From contig JAFUFW010000017.1 of assembly GCA_017469685.1 (NCBI GenBank), forward strand, positions 1-34,464: a DNA stretch of 34,464 nt, given 5' to 3'. This DNA comes from Bacteroidaceae bacterium (lineage in GTDB: Bacteria; Bacteroidota; Bacteroidia; Bacteroidales; Bacteroidaceae). The notes under the pieces are model-generated. The model was not told where the DNA came from. It made no database searches and saw only the letters and a list, made by a program, of their open reading frames with translations. The translations under genes and the position numbers were made by a program. Below are positions 23,294-30,243 of the stretch, in pieces; the stretch's first letter is position 1; the number at the start of each line of letters is the position of its first letter.

Positions 23294-24079
23294 TCACTGC
23301 TTTGATTGCATCCATTTGCGCCGCTCGTTTTCTGACATCTGTTCGATAGCATAGCGTAGTGCGGTGCGAGGCATGGTGGCGGCGTGCTGACAGAGGAAGT
23401 CACGGAGGAGGTCCATTGATACGCGCTTTCCCATCTCACGGAGCATCCAGCCTACAGCTTTGTGCATGAGGTCGTGAGGATGGTGAAGGTGGATATCTGC
23501 ATAACGGAGACACCATGAGGGATCGCCTTGCTGGGTGGTTTTCCAAGTGCAAACGATACTCATGCGCTGCTTCCAGAGGCATGAGCTGGCAGCGAGTTCA
23601 TCGAGTATGCGGAGCTTGTATGCAGTGTTGAGACCAGCCTCCTCACCTCCGAGAAATGTTTGCAGCAATAGCCAATGACCAAGGATTTTTGGAGCAGTGA
23701 GATCCACGAGGTCCCAATTGTTGGCACGCTCAGCGTAATCCAGATAGAGGGTTAGTATCTCATCGCGACCACGGATTGCGGCAGAGTTGCAGGAGAGACG
23801 CTTCGTGGCGAGACGTTCAAACTGGGCCACGAGGATGAGGAAGCCGCAAAGGCGCAGTTCGTGCCAGGGACTCAAAAGCAGATACGGAATCTCGCTCAGG
23901 GGAAAGTCTCTCGACACACGAGACACCACCTCTCGCGTCTGCGGTACTTTTATGCCGAGGAATTCATCGCCGAAGCCATACTGCCCGGGGGCAGTCTTAA
24001 AGAAGCGCAAGAGGTGGCGAGCTTGCTCCTCATCGTGCAACGACTCCATATACTCAGCAATCTCACGTGCTGTCACCAT
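23294..24079 (-). CDS. DNA alkylation repair protein (AlkD-like)
   Basis: 261 residues of helical HEAT-like repeats, the usual size for the AlkD family (PF08713). It starts VTAREIAEYMESLHDEEQAR, with FFKTAPGQYGFGDEFLGIKV as the conserved early block and PQTREVVSRVSRDFPLSEIP next. LLLSPWHELRLCGFLILVAQF, NNWDLVDLTAPKILG (the Trp/Asp region that lines the DNA groove in AlkD) and HPHDLMHKAVGWMLREMGKR complete the pattern. It should excise or recognise alkylated bases such as 3-methyladenine or 7-methylguanine in the cytoplasm. No clear Bacteroidetes promoter was seen directly upstream; it lies 139 nt downstream of sod on the same strand. Confidence 0.9.
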   Translation of the reverse strand: MVTAREIAEYMESLHDEEQARHLLRFFKTAPGQYGFGDEFLGIKVPQTREVVSRVSRDFPLSEIPYLLLSPWHELRLCGFLILVAQFERLATKRLSCNSAAIRGRDEILTLYLDYAERANNWDLVDLTAPKILGHWLLLQTFLGGEEAGLNTAYKLRILDELAASSCLWKQRMSIVCTWKTTQQGDPSWCLRYADIHLHHPHDLMHKAVGWMLREMGKRVSMDLLRDFLCQHAATMPRTALRYAIEQMSENERRKWMQSKQ

Positions 24080-24218
24080 TCCTCACTAATCTTTTATATC
24101 TATTCTGTTTATTAATCTCTTTCCCTTCATTATTCAGCAATCCCTGAACAAACTATCATCGCGACCTCTGCTCGCTTGGCTCTGCCAGAAACTATTGACG
24201 GAGCCTTGCTCTTTCCTC

Positions 24219-24803
24219 CTAAGGAATCCTGCGTGCAACGACTTCCCAATTAATGATTTGCCAAAGAGCGGCAAGGTGGTCTGGACGGCGGTTCTGGTAG
24301 TCGAGATAGTAGGCGTGCTCCCAAACATCGAAAGTGAGCAGGGGATGCAGACCACGTTGAACCGGATTAGCTGCATTCGTCTCTTGAGTGATAACGAGTT
24401 TGCCATCAGCATCAGCTGAAAGCCAGACCCAACCGGAGCCGAAAAGCGTGGCGCCCTTCTTCTGAAATTCTTCCTTGAAAACCTCGAACGAGCCGAAGTC
24501 GCGCACGATAGCCTCGGCGAGCTTGCCTGTTGGATGATTATTATCCCGGGGAGCTGTAAATTGCCCAAAATAGAGTTCGTGGTTCAGGACCTGTCCAGCA
24601 TTGTTCAGCACTCCACCCGTAGCTTTGCAGACAATCTCCTTCAAGGGTAGTTGTTCCCATTCAGAGCCTGGCAGCATGGCATTCAGATTGTTCACATAGG
24701 CTGCAAGGTGCTTTCCATGGTGGAAAGCAATCGTCTCGCGGCTGATCACAGGTTCCAGCGCATCCTCTGCGTATGGCAGCACCATCTGTTCAAATTGTTT
24801 CAT
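24219..24803 (-). CDS. sodB: Superoxide dismutase, Fe/Mn family
   Basis: 194 residues, standard length. LPYAEDALEPVISRETIAFH and HHGKHLAAYVNNLNAM provide the first metal His and the N-terminal hairpin; LNNAGQVLNHELYFGQF provides the second His; FDVWEHAYYLDYQNRRPDHL is the C-terminal signature with Asp and His metal ligands (DxWEHAYY). GSGWVWLSADADGKL is the conserved middle block. It dismutates superoxide in the cytoplasm. Metal preference (Fe, Mn or either) cannot be fixed from the sequence; relatives in Bacteroidales are often able to use both. It has its own -7 element about 27 nt upstream. Confidence 0.96.
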   Translation of the reverse strand: MKQFEQMVLPYAEDALEPVISRETIAFHHGKHLAAYVNNLNAMLPGSEWEQLPLKEIVCKATGGVLNNAGQVLNHELYFGQFTAPRDNNHPTGKLAEAIVRDFGSFEVFKEEFQKKGATLFGSGWVWLSADADGKLVITQETNAANPVQRGLHPLLTFDVWEHAYYLDYQNRRPDHLAALWQIINWEVVARRIP

Positions 24804-24829
24804 TGTTGTATTGTTTTAGTTTACAGAGG

Positions 24830-24837
24830 CAAAGGTA
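24830..24837 (-). promoter_or_regulatory. -7 element for the superoxide dismutase gene
   Basis: Minus-strand TACCTTTG; expected start near 24823, about 20 nt before the ATG at 24803. No exact TTTG at -33. Confidence 0.6.
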
Positions 24838-24920
24838 ATAAAAGATTATGATTAGTGATAATGGATTAATGAAAAAAAAGTATTGAACACAAGAAAAAGA
24901 CCCATGTACCACAGCAAAAC

Positions 24921-24953
24921 AAAAAAACCGGTCATACATGAGGATATGACCGG
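24921..24953 (-). terminator. Terminator of the oxidoreductase/DUF1080 operon
   Basis: CCGGTCATA/TATGACCGG (9 bp) around an 8-nt loop; on the minus strand it is followed by GTTTTTTTG. It sits 26 nt after the last gene of the operon and before the sod promoter. Confidence 0.9.
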
Positions 24954-24978
24954 CCGTATTGAAGCATTGGTGATGTTA

Positions 24979-25848
24979 TTATTCCATAATCTTGATGCGG
25001 ATGTTGCGGTACCAGACGTCGTCGCCATGATCCTGTAGTCCGATGTAACCCTCATGAGCCTCGCCCCCCATATTGTTGAGGAGGTTGAAGGCGTAGGGGA
25101 ATTCTCCGCCCTCAGCGAACTTGCTATCTTGCAGCATCTGTGTCCACTTGGGCGTCCAGAGGTGGTATTCGAGTACATTCTCGCCGTTTTGCCCGTGGAC
25201 AACGGTACCTTTGTAGACCATGATCTTAGCCTGGTTCCACTCACCAGCGGGACGTGCGTTCTGGGGCTTGGCTGGTATCATGTCATAGAGCGAGGCAGCC
25301 TGCCGGTTGCCATCTGTACCAAGCTGTGCGTCGGGATGACGGGCATTGTCAAGGACCTGATACTCTGAGCACGACTGCCATATAGGGAGGTATTCCTTAC
25401 CCTCGGCATCCTTCACTTCCTGTGCCAGGTAGAAGATACCGCTGTTACCACCCTCAGAGATTTTATACTCCAACTGCAGCTCAAAGTTCTGGAACTTGTG
25501 AGCAAAGATAAGGTCGCCGCCACCTTCGGCCTGCGCTTCGCCTGTACCGGAGCCCTTCAAGTGGATGGCACCGTCAGCGACTTCCCAGCTGGTGGGCGGC
25601 ACATCCATGCCATAGCCGCGCCAGCCGTCGAGGCTTTCGCCGTTGAAGAGCACGATGAATCCTTCCTCGTCCACAGGGAGGCTTGCAATGTCGACATTAG
25701 GGCCATCGGCCACTACAGCCACGAGGGACTCTGCTGCGGGCTGTCCACCGGCCTCGCAACAACTTTTGCAGCAGTCGCCCCTGCCAATGAAGAAGCCAAC
25801 TACGCCACCTATTAAGGCACAAATGATGCCTAAAACTGTTTTTTTCAT
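24979..25848 (-). CDS. DUF1080 (3-keto-disaccharide hydrolase family), membrane-anchored
   Basis: 289 residues. The N-terminus is a hydrophobic anchor or signal (VLGIICALIGGVVGFFIGRG) followed at once by a cysteine cluster, DCCKSCCEAGG (C26, C27, C30, C31). The DUF1080/PF06439 lectin-like beta-sandwich spans ~60-289: GFIVLFNGESLDGWRGYG, EGGGDLIFAHKFQNFELQLE, EGGNSGIFYLAQEV, QVLDNARHPDAQLGTDGNRQ, SLYDMIPAKPQNARPAGEWN and GLQDHGDDVWYRNIRIK. The family is known as 3-keto-disaccharide hydrolase and takes part in cleavage of 3-keto-glycosides. Last gene of a four-gene operon, 2 nt after its tandem paralogue. The Cys cluster may bind metal or form disulfides; its role is unknown. Confidence 0.88.
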   Translation of the reverse strand: MKKTVLGIICALIGGVVGFFIGRGDCCKSCCEAGGQPAAESLVAVVADGPNVDIASLPVDEEGFIVLFNGESLDGWRGYGMDVPPTSWEVADGAIHLKGSGTGEAQAEGGGDLIFAHKFQNFELQLEYKISEGGNSGIFYLAQEVKDAEGKEYLPIWQSCSEYQVLDNARHPDAQLGTDGNRQAASLYDMIPAKPQNARPAGEWNQAKIMVYKGTVVHGQNGENVLEYHLWTPKWTQMLQDSKFAEGGEFPYAFNLLNNMGGEAHEGYIGLQDHGDDVWYRNIRIKIME

Positions 25849-25850
25849 AA

Positions 25851-26663
25851 TTACAATTCCTTTACTTTGATGTTTCTGTACCAGACGTCATCGCCATGGT
25901 CTTGCATCCCAATGAAGCCTTTGTGGTCAGGACCTCCGCAGTTGTTGAGCAGGCGGAAAGCGGCGGGCCATGCCTTCTCACTGAACTTGCTGTCCTGCAG
26001 GAGGGCGGTCCATTCCGGCGTCCACAGTTTGTACTGCAGCACCTGCACGCCGTTCTGGAAGTGAGTTACGGTGCCGTCTTTCACGCGCACGCGTACCTTA
26101 TTCCATTGTCCTGCGGGCTTGGCGTTCTGCGGCTTGGCGGGAATCATGTCGTAGAGCGAGCCTGCCTGCCGGTTGTTGTCCTTGCCGAGCTTGGCATCTG
26201 GGTGACGCTCGTTGTCGAGCACCTGGCACTCGGGGCACGAGATATAGATGGGCTCGTAAGCCATGCGGTCGGCATTGACGGTCTCCTGCGCAAGGTAGAA
26301 GATGCCGGAGTTGCCACCCTCGGCAATCTTCCATTCCATCTCGAACTCGAAGTCAGGGCCGAACTGGTGGGCGAAGATGATGTCGCCGCCCTCACCCTCA
26401 GCCTTGCTGTTGAGATGCAGGCATCCGTCCTCAACCTTCCATTTCGAGGGCAGGTAGCTCTTGCAGTAGCCGCGCCAGCCGGCAGCGTCCTTGCCACCGA
26501 AGATAGTGACATAACCCTGCTTGTCAACAGGCAGCTCGTGGCGGTCCCAGAGCTCAGGACCTTGGAAGGCCTGGGAGCAGACTATGGTAGTTCTCTTCTG
26601 CGCAGAGAGCACAGAAAATGAAAAAATGAAAAAAAATAAGAATGAAAATCTAAGCAATCTCAT
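25851..26663 (-). CDS. DUF1080 (3-keto-disaccharide hydrolase family), secreted paralogue
   Basis: 270 residues from the ATG at 26663, which gives the signal peptide MRLLRFSFLFFFIFSFSVLS-AQ. A GTG at 26714 overlaps the previous stop codon (GTGA) and would add 17 residues before this signal; it is possible but less likely. The DUF1080 fold follows: GYVTIFGGKDAAGWRGYC, GEGGDIIFAHQFGPDFEFEM, EGGNSGIFYLAQET, QVLDNERHPDAKLGKDNNRQ, SLYDMIPAKPQNAKPAGQWN, GMQDHGDDVWYRNIKVK. Clearly a tandem duplicate of the downstream gene, sharing all these blocks, but without its Cys cluster. Expected periplasmic 3-keto-glycoside-cleaving enzyme; the two copies may differ in substrate. Confidence 0.87.
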   Translation of the reverse strand: MRLLRFSFLFFFIFSFSVLSAQKRTTIVCSQAFQGPELWDRHELPVDKQGYVTIFGGKDAAGWRGYCKSYLPSKWKVEDGCLHLNSKAEGEGGDIIFAHQFGPDFEFEMEWKIAEGGNSGIFYLAQETVNADRMAYEPIYISCPECQVLDNERHPDAKLGKDNNRQAGSLYDMIPAKPQNAKPAGQWNKVRVRVKDGTVTHFQNGVQVLQYKLWTPEWTALLQDSKFSEKAWPAAFRLLNNCGGPDHKGFIGMQDHGDDVWYRNIKVKEL

Positions 26664-26710
26664 AGGAATGGGCCTTTTATATTCTTTAATTCTCATCATT
26701 TTTATTATGT

Positions 26711-28192
26711 TCACGGCAACTCGGGCAGCTTGTAACCATTCTGGTATACAGGTTTGATGAGGCGAGCGGCATACTCGTTGGCATCGACGAGAACCTTGTC
26801 GGCAGCGTCGAATGAGGGATGACCATCGTGGATCTCGAAAGCGATGGCATTGGAGACGTGCAGCTTAGCATCAGCGGCGATGTTGGTGAAGCGCATACGC
26901 TCGCCGTCCCACTTGAGCCACTGGTCGAGTTCCTGCAGGCGCACGGCAGCGACGCCCATGACGATATTCTCGTTGAGCGGGCCGCTGACAGAGAAGTCGG
27001 AGCTGGCGGGCACGCGGCTTGAAGCGCTCTCCTTGCAGGCACGAATCCAATCCTGCTGGTGGTTGTCGTTCTTGACGATGCGGCAGAGCTCTGGAACCTT
27101 AGGCTCGCGGCCACTTACGAGGAAGGGATCGTAGCCGTATGTGCCTACGACCATGATGTCCTTCGTGCCGTAGAAGATGCAGACGCCGTTGCCGTCGAAG
27201 TGCTTGCCTTCGGGCATGTCGAACGGTATGTTCGGGCGCAGGCCACCGTCGTACCATGTCAGTTCGCAAGCTGGCAGACCCAACTTGGGCAGATTGTCTC
27301 GGGCGGGGAAACGATACGTGACCTTCTGAGCCGAAGGGCAAGCATCGGGCATTAACATCGTAGAGCTGCCAAGGATAGCCTCGGGCGAGCCGAGCTTCAG
27401 GCCCGTGAATGCCACGGCGAGGATGTGGTTGGCCATATCGCCGAGGGCTCCTGAGCCGAAGTCCCACCATCCGCGGAAGTTCCAAGGCGTGTAGACCTCA
27501 TTGTAAGGGCGCATCTTGGCGGGACCGATGAAGGCTTCCCAGTTCATGGTCGAAGGTACGGGCTGTGTCTCTTTAGGTGCAGCCATGCCCTGTGGCCAGA
27601 TGGGACGGTTGGTGAAGGCCTCGATTTTGGTCACTTCACCTATTTCACCGTTCCATAGCCAGTTGATGGCCTTGCGCGTGCCGGAGCTGGACGCGCCCTG
27701 GTTGCCCTGCTGCGTTGCCACTTGGTACTTGGCAGCAAGACGCGTGAGCAGACGGCTCTCGTAGGCATACAGCGTCATGGGCTTCTCCACGTAGACGTGC
27801 TTGCCTGCCTGTATGGCGTCGGCGGCGATGATAGCGTGGGTATGGTCGGCGGTGGCAACCATGACGGCGTCGGCTGACTTCAGCATCTCGTCATACATCT
27901 TACGGTAGTCGTTGTACTTCTTGGCATCGGGGTAGCGGTCGAGCACGTGCTTGGCGTACTTCCAGTCGACGTCGCAGAGGCCAACAATATTCTCAGTCTT
28001 TGCCATCTCGGCGATATCAGCGGCACCGCGTCCGCCTACGCCTACGCCGAGGATGTTCAGCTTGTCGCTGGGTGCTTTCTTTCCCACCTTTGCGCCGAGG
28101 ACGGTGCTGGGGACGATGTAGGGTGCAGCGATGAGGCCTGCAAGTGATGCAGTACCCCTCTTGAGGAATTCTCTTCTTGATACGTCTGCCAT
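26711..28192 (-). CDS. Gfo/Idh/MocA oxidoreductase with Tat signal
   Basis: 493 residues. The N-terminus SRREFLKRGTASLAGLIAAP is a twin-arginine signal (RR at 6-7), so the protein is exported already folded with its NAD(P) cofactor bound. The Rossmann fold follows: LNILGVGVGGRGAADIAEMA (GxGxxG), CDVDWKYAKHVLDRYPDAKK, and the EKP motif in HVYVEKPMTLYAYE where the Lys is catalytic. FRGWWDFGSGALGDMANHIL supplies the C-terminal GxxxDxxxH-type motif. It likely oxidises or reduces a sugar carbon, C3 being plausible given the DUF1080 neighbours. Second gene of the operon; 119 nt separate it from the first. Confidence 0.9.
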   Translation of the reverse strand: MADVSRREFLKRGTASLAGLIAAPYIVPSTVLGAKVGKKAPSDKLNILGVGVGGRGAADIAEMAKTENIVGLCDVDWKYAKHVLDRYPDAKKYNDYRKMYDEMLKSADAVMVATADHTHAIIAADAIQAGKHVYVEKPMTLYAYESRLLTRLAAKYQVATQQGNQGASSSGTRKAINWLWNGEIGEVTKIEAFTNRPIWPQGMAAPKETQPVPSTMNWEAFIGPAKMRPYNEVYTPWNFRGWWDFGSGALGDMANHILAVAFTGLKLGSPEAILGSSTMLMPDACPSAQKVTYRFPARDNLPKLGLPACELTWYDGGLRPNIPFDMPEGKHFDGNGVCIFYGTKDIMVVGTYGYDPFLVSGREPKVPELCRIVKNDNHQQDWIRACKESASSRVPASSDFSVSGPLNENIVMGVAAVRLQELDQWLKWDGERMRFTNIAADAKLHVSNAIAFEIHDGHPSFDAADKVLVDANEYAARLIKPVYQNGYKLPELP

Positions 28193-28311
28193 GATTGAAT
28201 CAAGTTTAAAAGTTTAACGTTAAATGATATATCTCTGATTACTTGTATCAGGAGTCAAGCCCTCATCCCGCTATCGTTCCCTTTCCTATGGAAAAGGCTG
28301 TAGATGAGTCT

Positions 28312-29394
28312 TTATACATTCTTATTGTTGCGTGGCAGCAGGCCGTAACCGTCCTTGAGGTTGCGACGGTGCTCCCAGATTTCTTCGAGCTCCTCGCGTG
28401 TACCAATGGCGGGCAGGTCGTTGCGCCGTGCATCCTCCAGCATCAGCCAAGACTGCTGCGAAGCGATGGCAGAGTCGCGGAAGGCCGGCATCTGCGGGTC
28501 GCGCACGCCGCTGCGAATGCTCTGTGCCATCTCGCTGATGAGCCGGTCGATGTTCTTGCCTCCAAAGGGGCGCTCTATATGCTGGGTCTCGCTGATGCCG
28601 TGGATGTCCACGAAAGCTGTCTTGAAATCGTGCGTCATACGGCAGAAGCCCTTCGTGCCGATGAGCTCCACGTAGGAGTTGTGCGTCTGCTGTTGCGAGA
28701 GCTGCCCGTAGACGAAACCCTGCGTGATGTCGTAGACGATGCCATTCTCGAAGGTGCCATGTACCTGGAGCCACCACGGATCCTTCCATGACCACATACG
28801 TATGCCCTGTGCATGCCATGTCTTGTACTCACTGTGGGCGTACCATCGTGCGAGGTTGACGTAGTGCATTCCGCAGTCGTGGAACGACGGTCCCTCGGCC
28901 TCATGGCCTTCTCCTGGCGCCAGGCCAGGCGTCATGTGGCAGATGCGCATGATGGCCAGTTCACCCAGTTCGCCACGATCTACGGCGTCGCGCATGACTC
29001 CATGATACCAGGCATTCTGGAGATACATGTTCACGGTACTCATAACCTTGGCCTTCTCTGCCATCTCAACAGCCTGCCACTCGTGTTCAATGGTGGCGGC
29101 AATAGGCTTTTCGGCTATGATATGTTTTCCGGCGGCAATAGCTTTCGTTATCTGCTGCAAACGCGAATCAGCCATTGCACACAAAGCCACGACCTGTACG
29201 CTATGGTCAGCAAAGACCTCATCCTCGTTCGCCACGACCTGTGCCTTAGGCTCCAAACGCTTAGCCAGCTCACGACACTCGGCATCAATATCGCAGATGT
29301 AGACGACCTCAAATGCTTCGCTGCGCTGAAATTCCTTGAGGTAGTAGCGCCCCATGCGTCCGAAGCCAATCAGTCCTACAGTTATCTTAGTCAT
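28312..29394 (-). CDS. Gfo/Idh/MocA oxidoreductase, cytoplasmic
   Basis: 360 residues with no signal peptide. ITVGLIGFGRMGRYYLKEFQ is the NAD(P)-binding GxGxxG region, VVYICDIDAECRELAKRLEP the second strand, and KHIIAEKPIAATIEHEWQAV contains the catalytic EKP Lys. GPSFHDCGMHYVNLARWYAH gives the D(C)GxHxxN motif of the substrate site. It probably interconverts a hydroxyl and a keto group on a sugar or cyclitol. First gene of the operon, with its own -7 element about 50 nt upstream. Pairing a cytoplasmic and an exported enzyme of this family suggests that oxidation and reduction steps occur on two sides of the membrane (inference). Confidence 0.9.
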   Translation of the reverse strand: MTKITVGLIGFGRMGRYYLKEFQRSEAFEVVYICDIDAECRELAKRLEPKAQVVANEDEVFADHSVQVVALCAMADSRLQQITKAIAAGKHIIAEKPIAATIEHEWQAVEMAEKAKVMSTVNMYLQNAWYHGVMRDAVDRGELGELAIMRICHMTPGLAPGEGHEAEGPSFHDCGMHYVNLARWYAHSEYKTWHAQGIRMWSWKDPWWLQVHGTFENGIVYDITQGFVYGQLSQQQTHNSYVELIGTKGFCRMTHDFKTAFVDIHGISETQHIERPFGGKNIDRLISEMAQSIRSGVRDPQMPAFRDSAIASQQSWLMLEDARRNDLPAIGTREELEEIWEHRRNLKDGYGLLPRNNKNV

Positions 29395-29445
29395 TTATAG
29401 TAGATTTACGAATAAACAGAATTTCTAATTAAGGTTTTATCGCCA

Positions 29446-29453
29446 CAAAGATA
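29446..29453 (-). promoter_or_regulatory. -7 element for the oxidoreductase/DUF1080 operon
   Basis: Minus-strand TATCTTTG; start expected near 29439 and a leader of about 45 nt. The rest of the spacer up to 29673 is AT-rich with nothing else recognised. Confidence 0.55.
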
Positions 29454-29673
29454 ACGTTTTTTTGTTAACGATGAACTTTTGAGCGTGCTTTTTTTAGATT
29501 GCGTTGACAAAGTTATCGCTTTTATTGCGCCTCATACAACAATAATTATTAATAAAAGGAAAAAAACTTGTAAATCAACCTCCACACCCTGCATTTTACA
29601 GAAGGTAAACTAATCGATATCTGTAAAGATTCAAGTTTTAGAGTCACTGGCAGCCAAGAGACAGGACAGAATC

Positions 29674-29706
29674 ATAAAAAAAGGAGAACTCTCTACGGAG
29701 TTCTCC
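29674..29706 (-). terminator. Terminator of the tRNA-Ser/SRP RNA/tRNA-Thr operon
   Basis: A perfect 9-bp stem, GGAGAACTC/GAGTTCTCC, around CGTAGA on the minus strand, followed by TTTTTTTATG. It begins 15 nt after the end of tRNA-Thr. Confidence 0.92.
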
Positions 29707-29721
29707 AAATGCTGTTTTCTG

Positions 29722-29795
29722 AGCCTCTTGTCGGATTCGAACCAACGACCCCGAGATTACAAATCACGTGCTCTGGCCAACTGAGCTAAAGAGGC
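29722..29795 (-). tRNA. tRNA-Thr (anticodon TGT)
   Basis: 74 nt. Acceptor stem GCCTCTT/AAGAGGC with discriminator T; D-arm GCTC-AGTTGGCCA-GAGC; anticodon stem-loop GTGAT-TTGTAAT with anticodon TGT; T-arm GTTGG-TTCGAAT-CCGAC. The CCA end is not encoded. Only 4 nt separate its 5' end from the SRP RNA helix, so 5' processing of this tRNA would also trim the SRP RNA 3' end. Confidence 0.96.
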
Positions 29796-29799
29796 GGGG

Positions 29800-29897
29800 T
29801 GGGAAAGCGATCTGCATCGCGCCGCTACAACCAACTACCCTTGCTGCGGTCAAGCCCTGGGGGATTCGAAGGGAGCTGGCCGTACAGGACTTTCCCA
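29800..29897 (-). ncRNA. ffs: Signal recognition particle RNA (4.5S/small SRP RNA)
   Basis: The minus strand contains CCCCCAGG, ten apical nucleotides, then GCAAGGGTA-type sequence (AGCAAGGGTA at 29845-29836): the conserved helix-8 core of bacterial SRP RNA that binds Ffh. It is closed by an 11-bp helix, TACGGCCAGCT with AGTTGGTTGTA, using three G-U pairs that work only on this strand, and by an outer 8-bp helix TGGGAAAG (29897-29890) with CTTTCCCA (29807-29800); a side hairpin GCGAT-GCAG-ATCGC lies in the 3' arm. The boundaries are the outer helix; the 5' end may extend 15-20 nt farther. The apical 10 nt (GCTTGACCGC) do not form the usual GGAA tetraloop. It lies between two tRNA genes in one transcript. 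Confidence 0.78.
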
Positions 29898-29944
29898 TGT
29901 CTGCTGTACGCGTGCGCCTAAACTCTAAGGGCAGCCTTTCAAAG

Positions 29945-30032
29945 CGGAGGGACCGGGATTCGAACCCGGGAACCAGTTTTGCCGGTTACACGCTTTCCAG
30001 GCGTGCCTCTTCAGCCACTCGAGCATCTCTCC
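29945..30032 (-). tRNA. tRNA-Ser (anticodon GGA)
   Basis: 88 nt, a class II tRNA with a long variable arm. Acceptor stem GGAGAGA/TCCCTCC with discriminator G; D-arm begins TGCTCGAGTGGCTGAAGAGGC; anticodon loop CTGGAAA (anticodon GGA); variable arm around AACCGGCAAAACTGGTT; T-arm CCGGG-TTCGAAT-CCCGG. CCA is not encoded. Confidence 0.96.
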
Positions 30033-30061
30033 TCTTGTAGGCTTTCTGAGTTTTGCGGGTG

Positions 30062-30093
30062 CAAATGTAGAGCTTTTCGTCGATACCGCCAAA
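30062..30093 (-). promoter_or_regulatory. Promoter of the stable-RNA operon
   Basis: Minus strand: TTTG (30093-30090), 20 nt, TACATTTG (30069-30062). Start near 30055, about 23 nt before the tRNA-Ser 5' end. Confidence 0.8.
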
Positions 30094-30182
30094 TAATTTT
30101 AGGAAAAAGTTTTTTAAAGTTCAATTTTTGTGCCTGACGATGAGATAAAGAGCGCCTTGAAGGGCAAAAAGTTGGGGATTTA

Positions 30183-30214
30183 TTTGGTAAGCTCGCCAAT
30201 GGGCAATACCTTTG
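30183..30214 (+). promoter_or_regulatory. Promoter of metH-metF
   Basis: TTTG at 30183-30186, 20 nt, TACCTTTG at 30207-30214. Start near 30221, so translation must start at 30232 or 30244, not at the GTG at 30130. No cobalamin riboswitch was recognised, and with a leader this short there is no room for one. Confidence 0.8.
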
Positions 30215-30243
30215 CACAATACAAACAAGGAATGAGCACGCAC

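Noticed and set aside
29797-29944. Plus-strand structured RNA with kissing loops between the tRNAs
   Set aside because: GGGGGA and TTTCCC loops could pair on the plus strand, but the minus strand gives the SRP core motifs, longer helices, and a shared promoter and terminator with the tRNAs.
30130-30243. GTG start at 30130 adding 38 residues to MetH
   Set aside because: The extension would lie across the metH promoter and upstream of the expected transcription start; MetH proteins begin near the ILDGAIGT motif.
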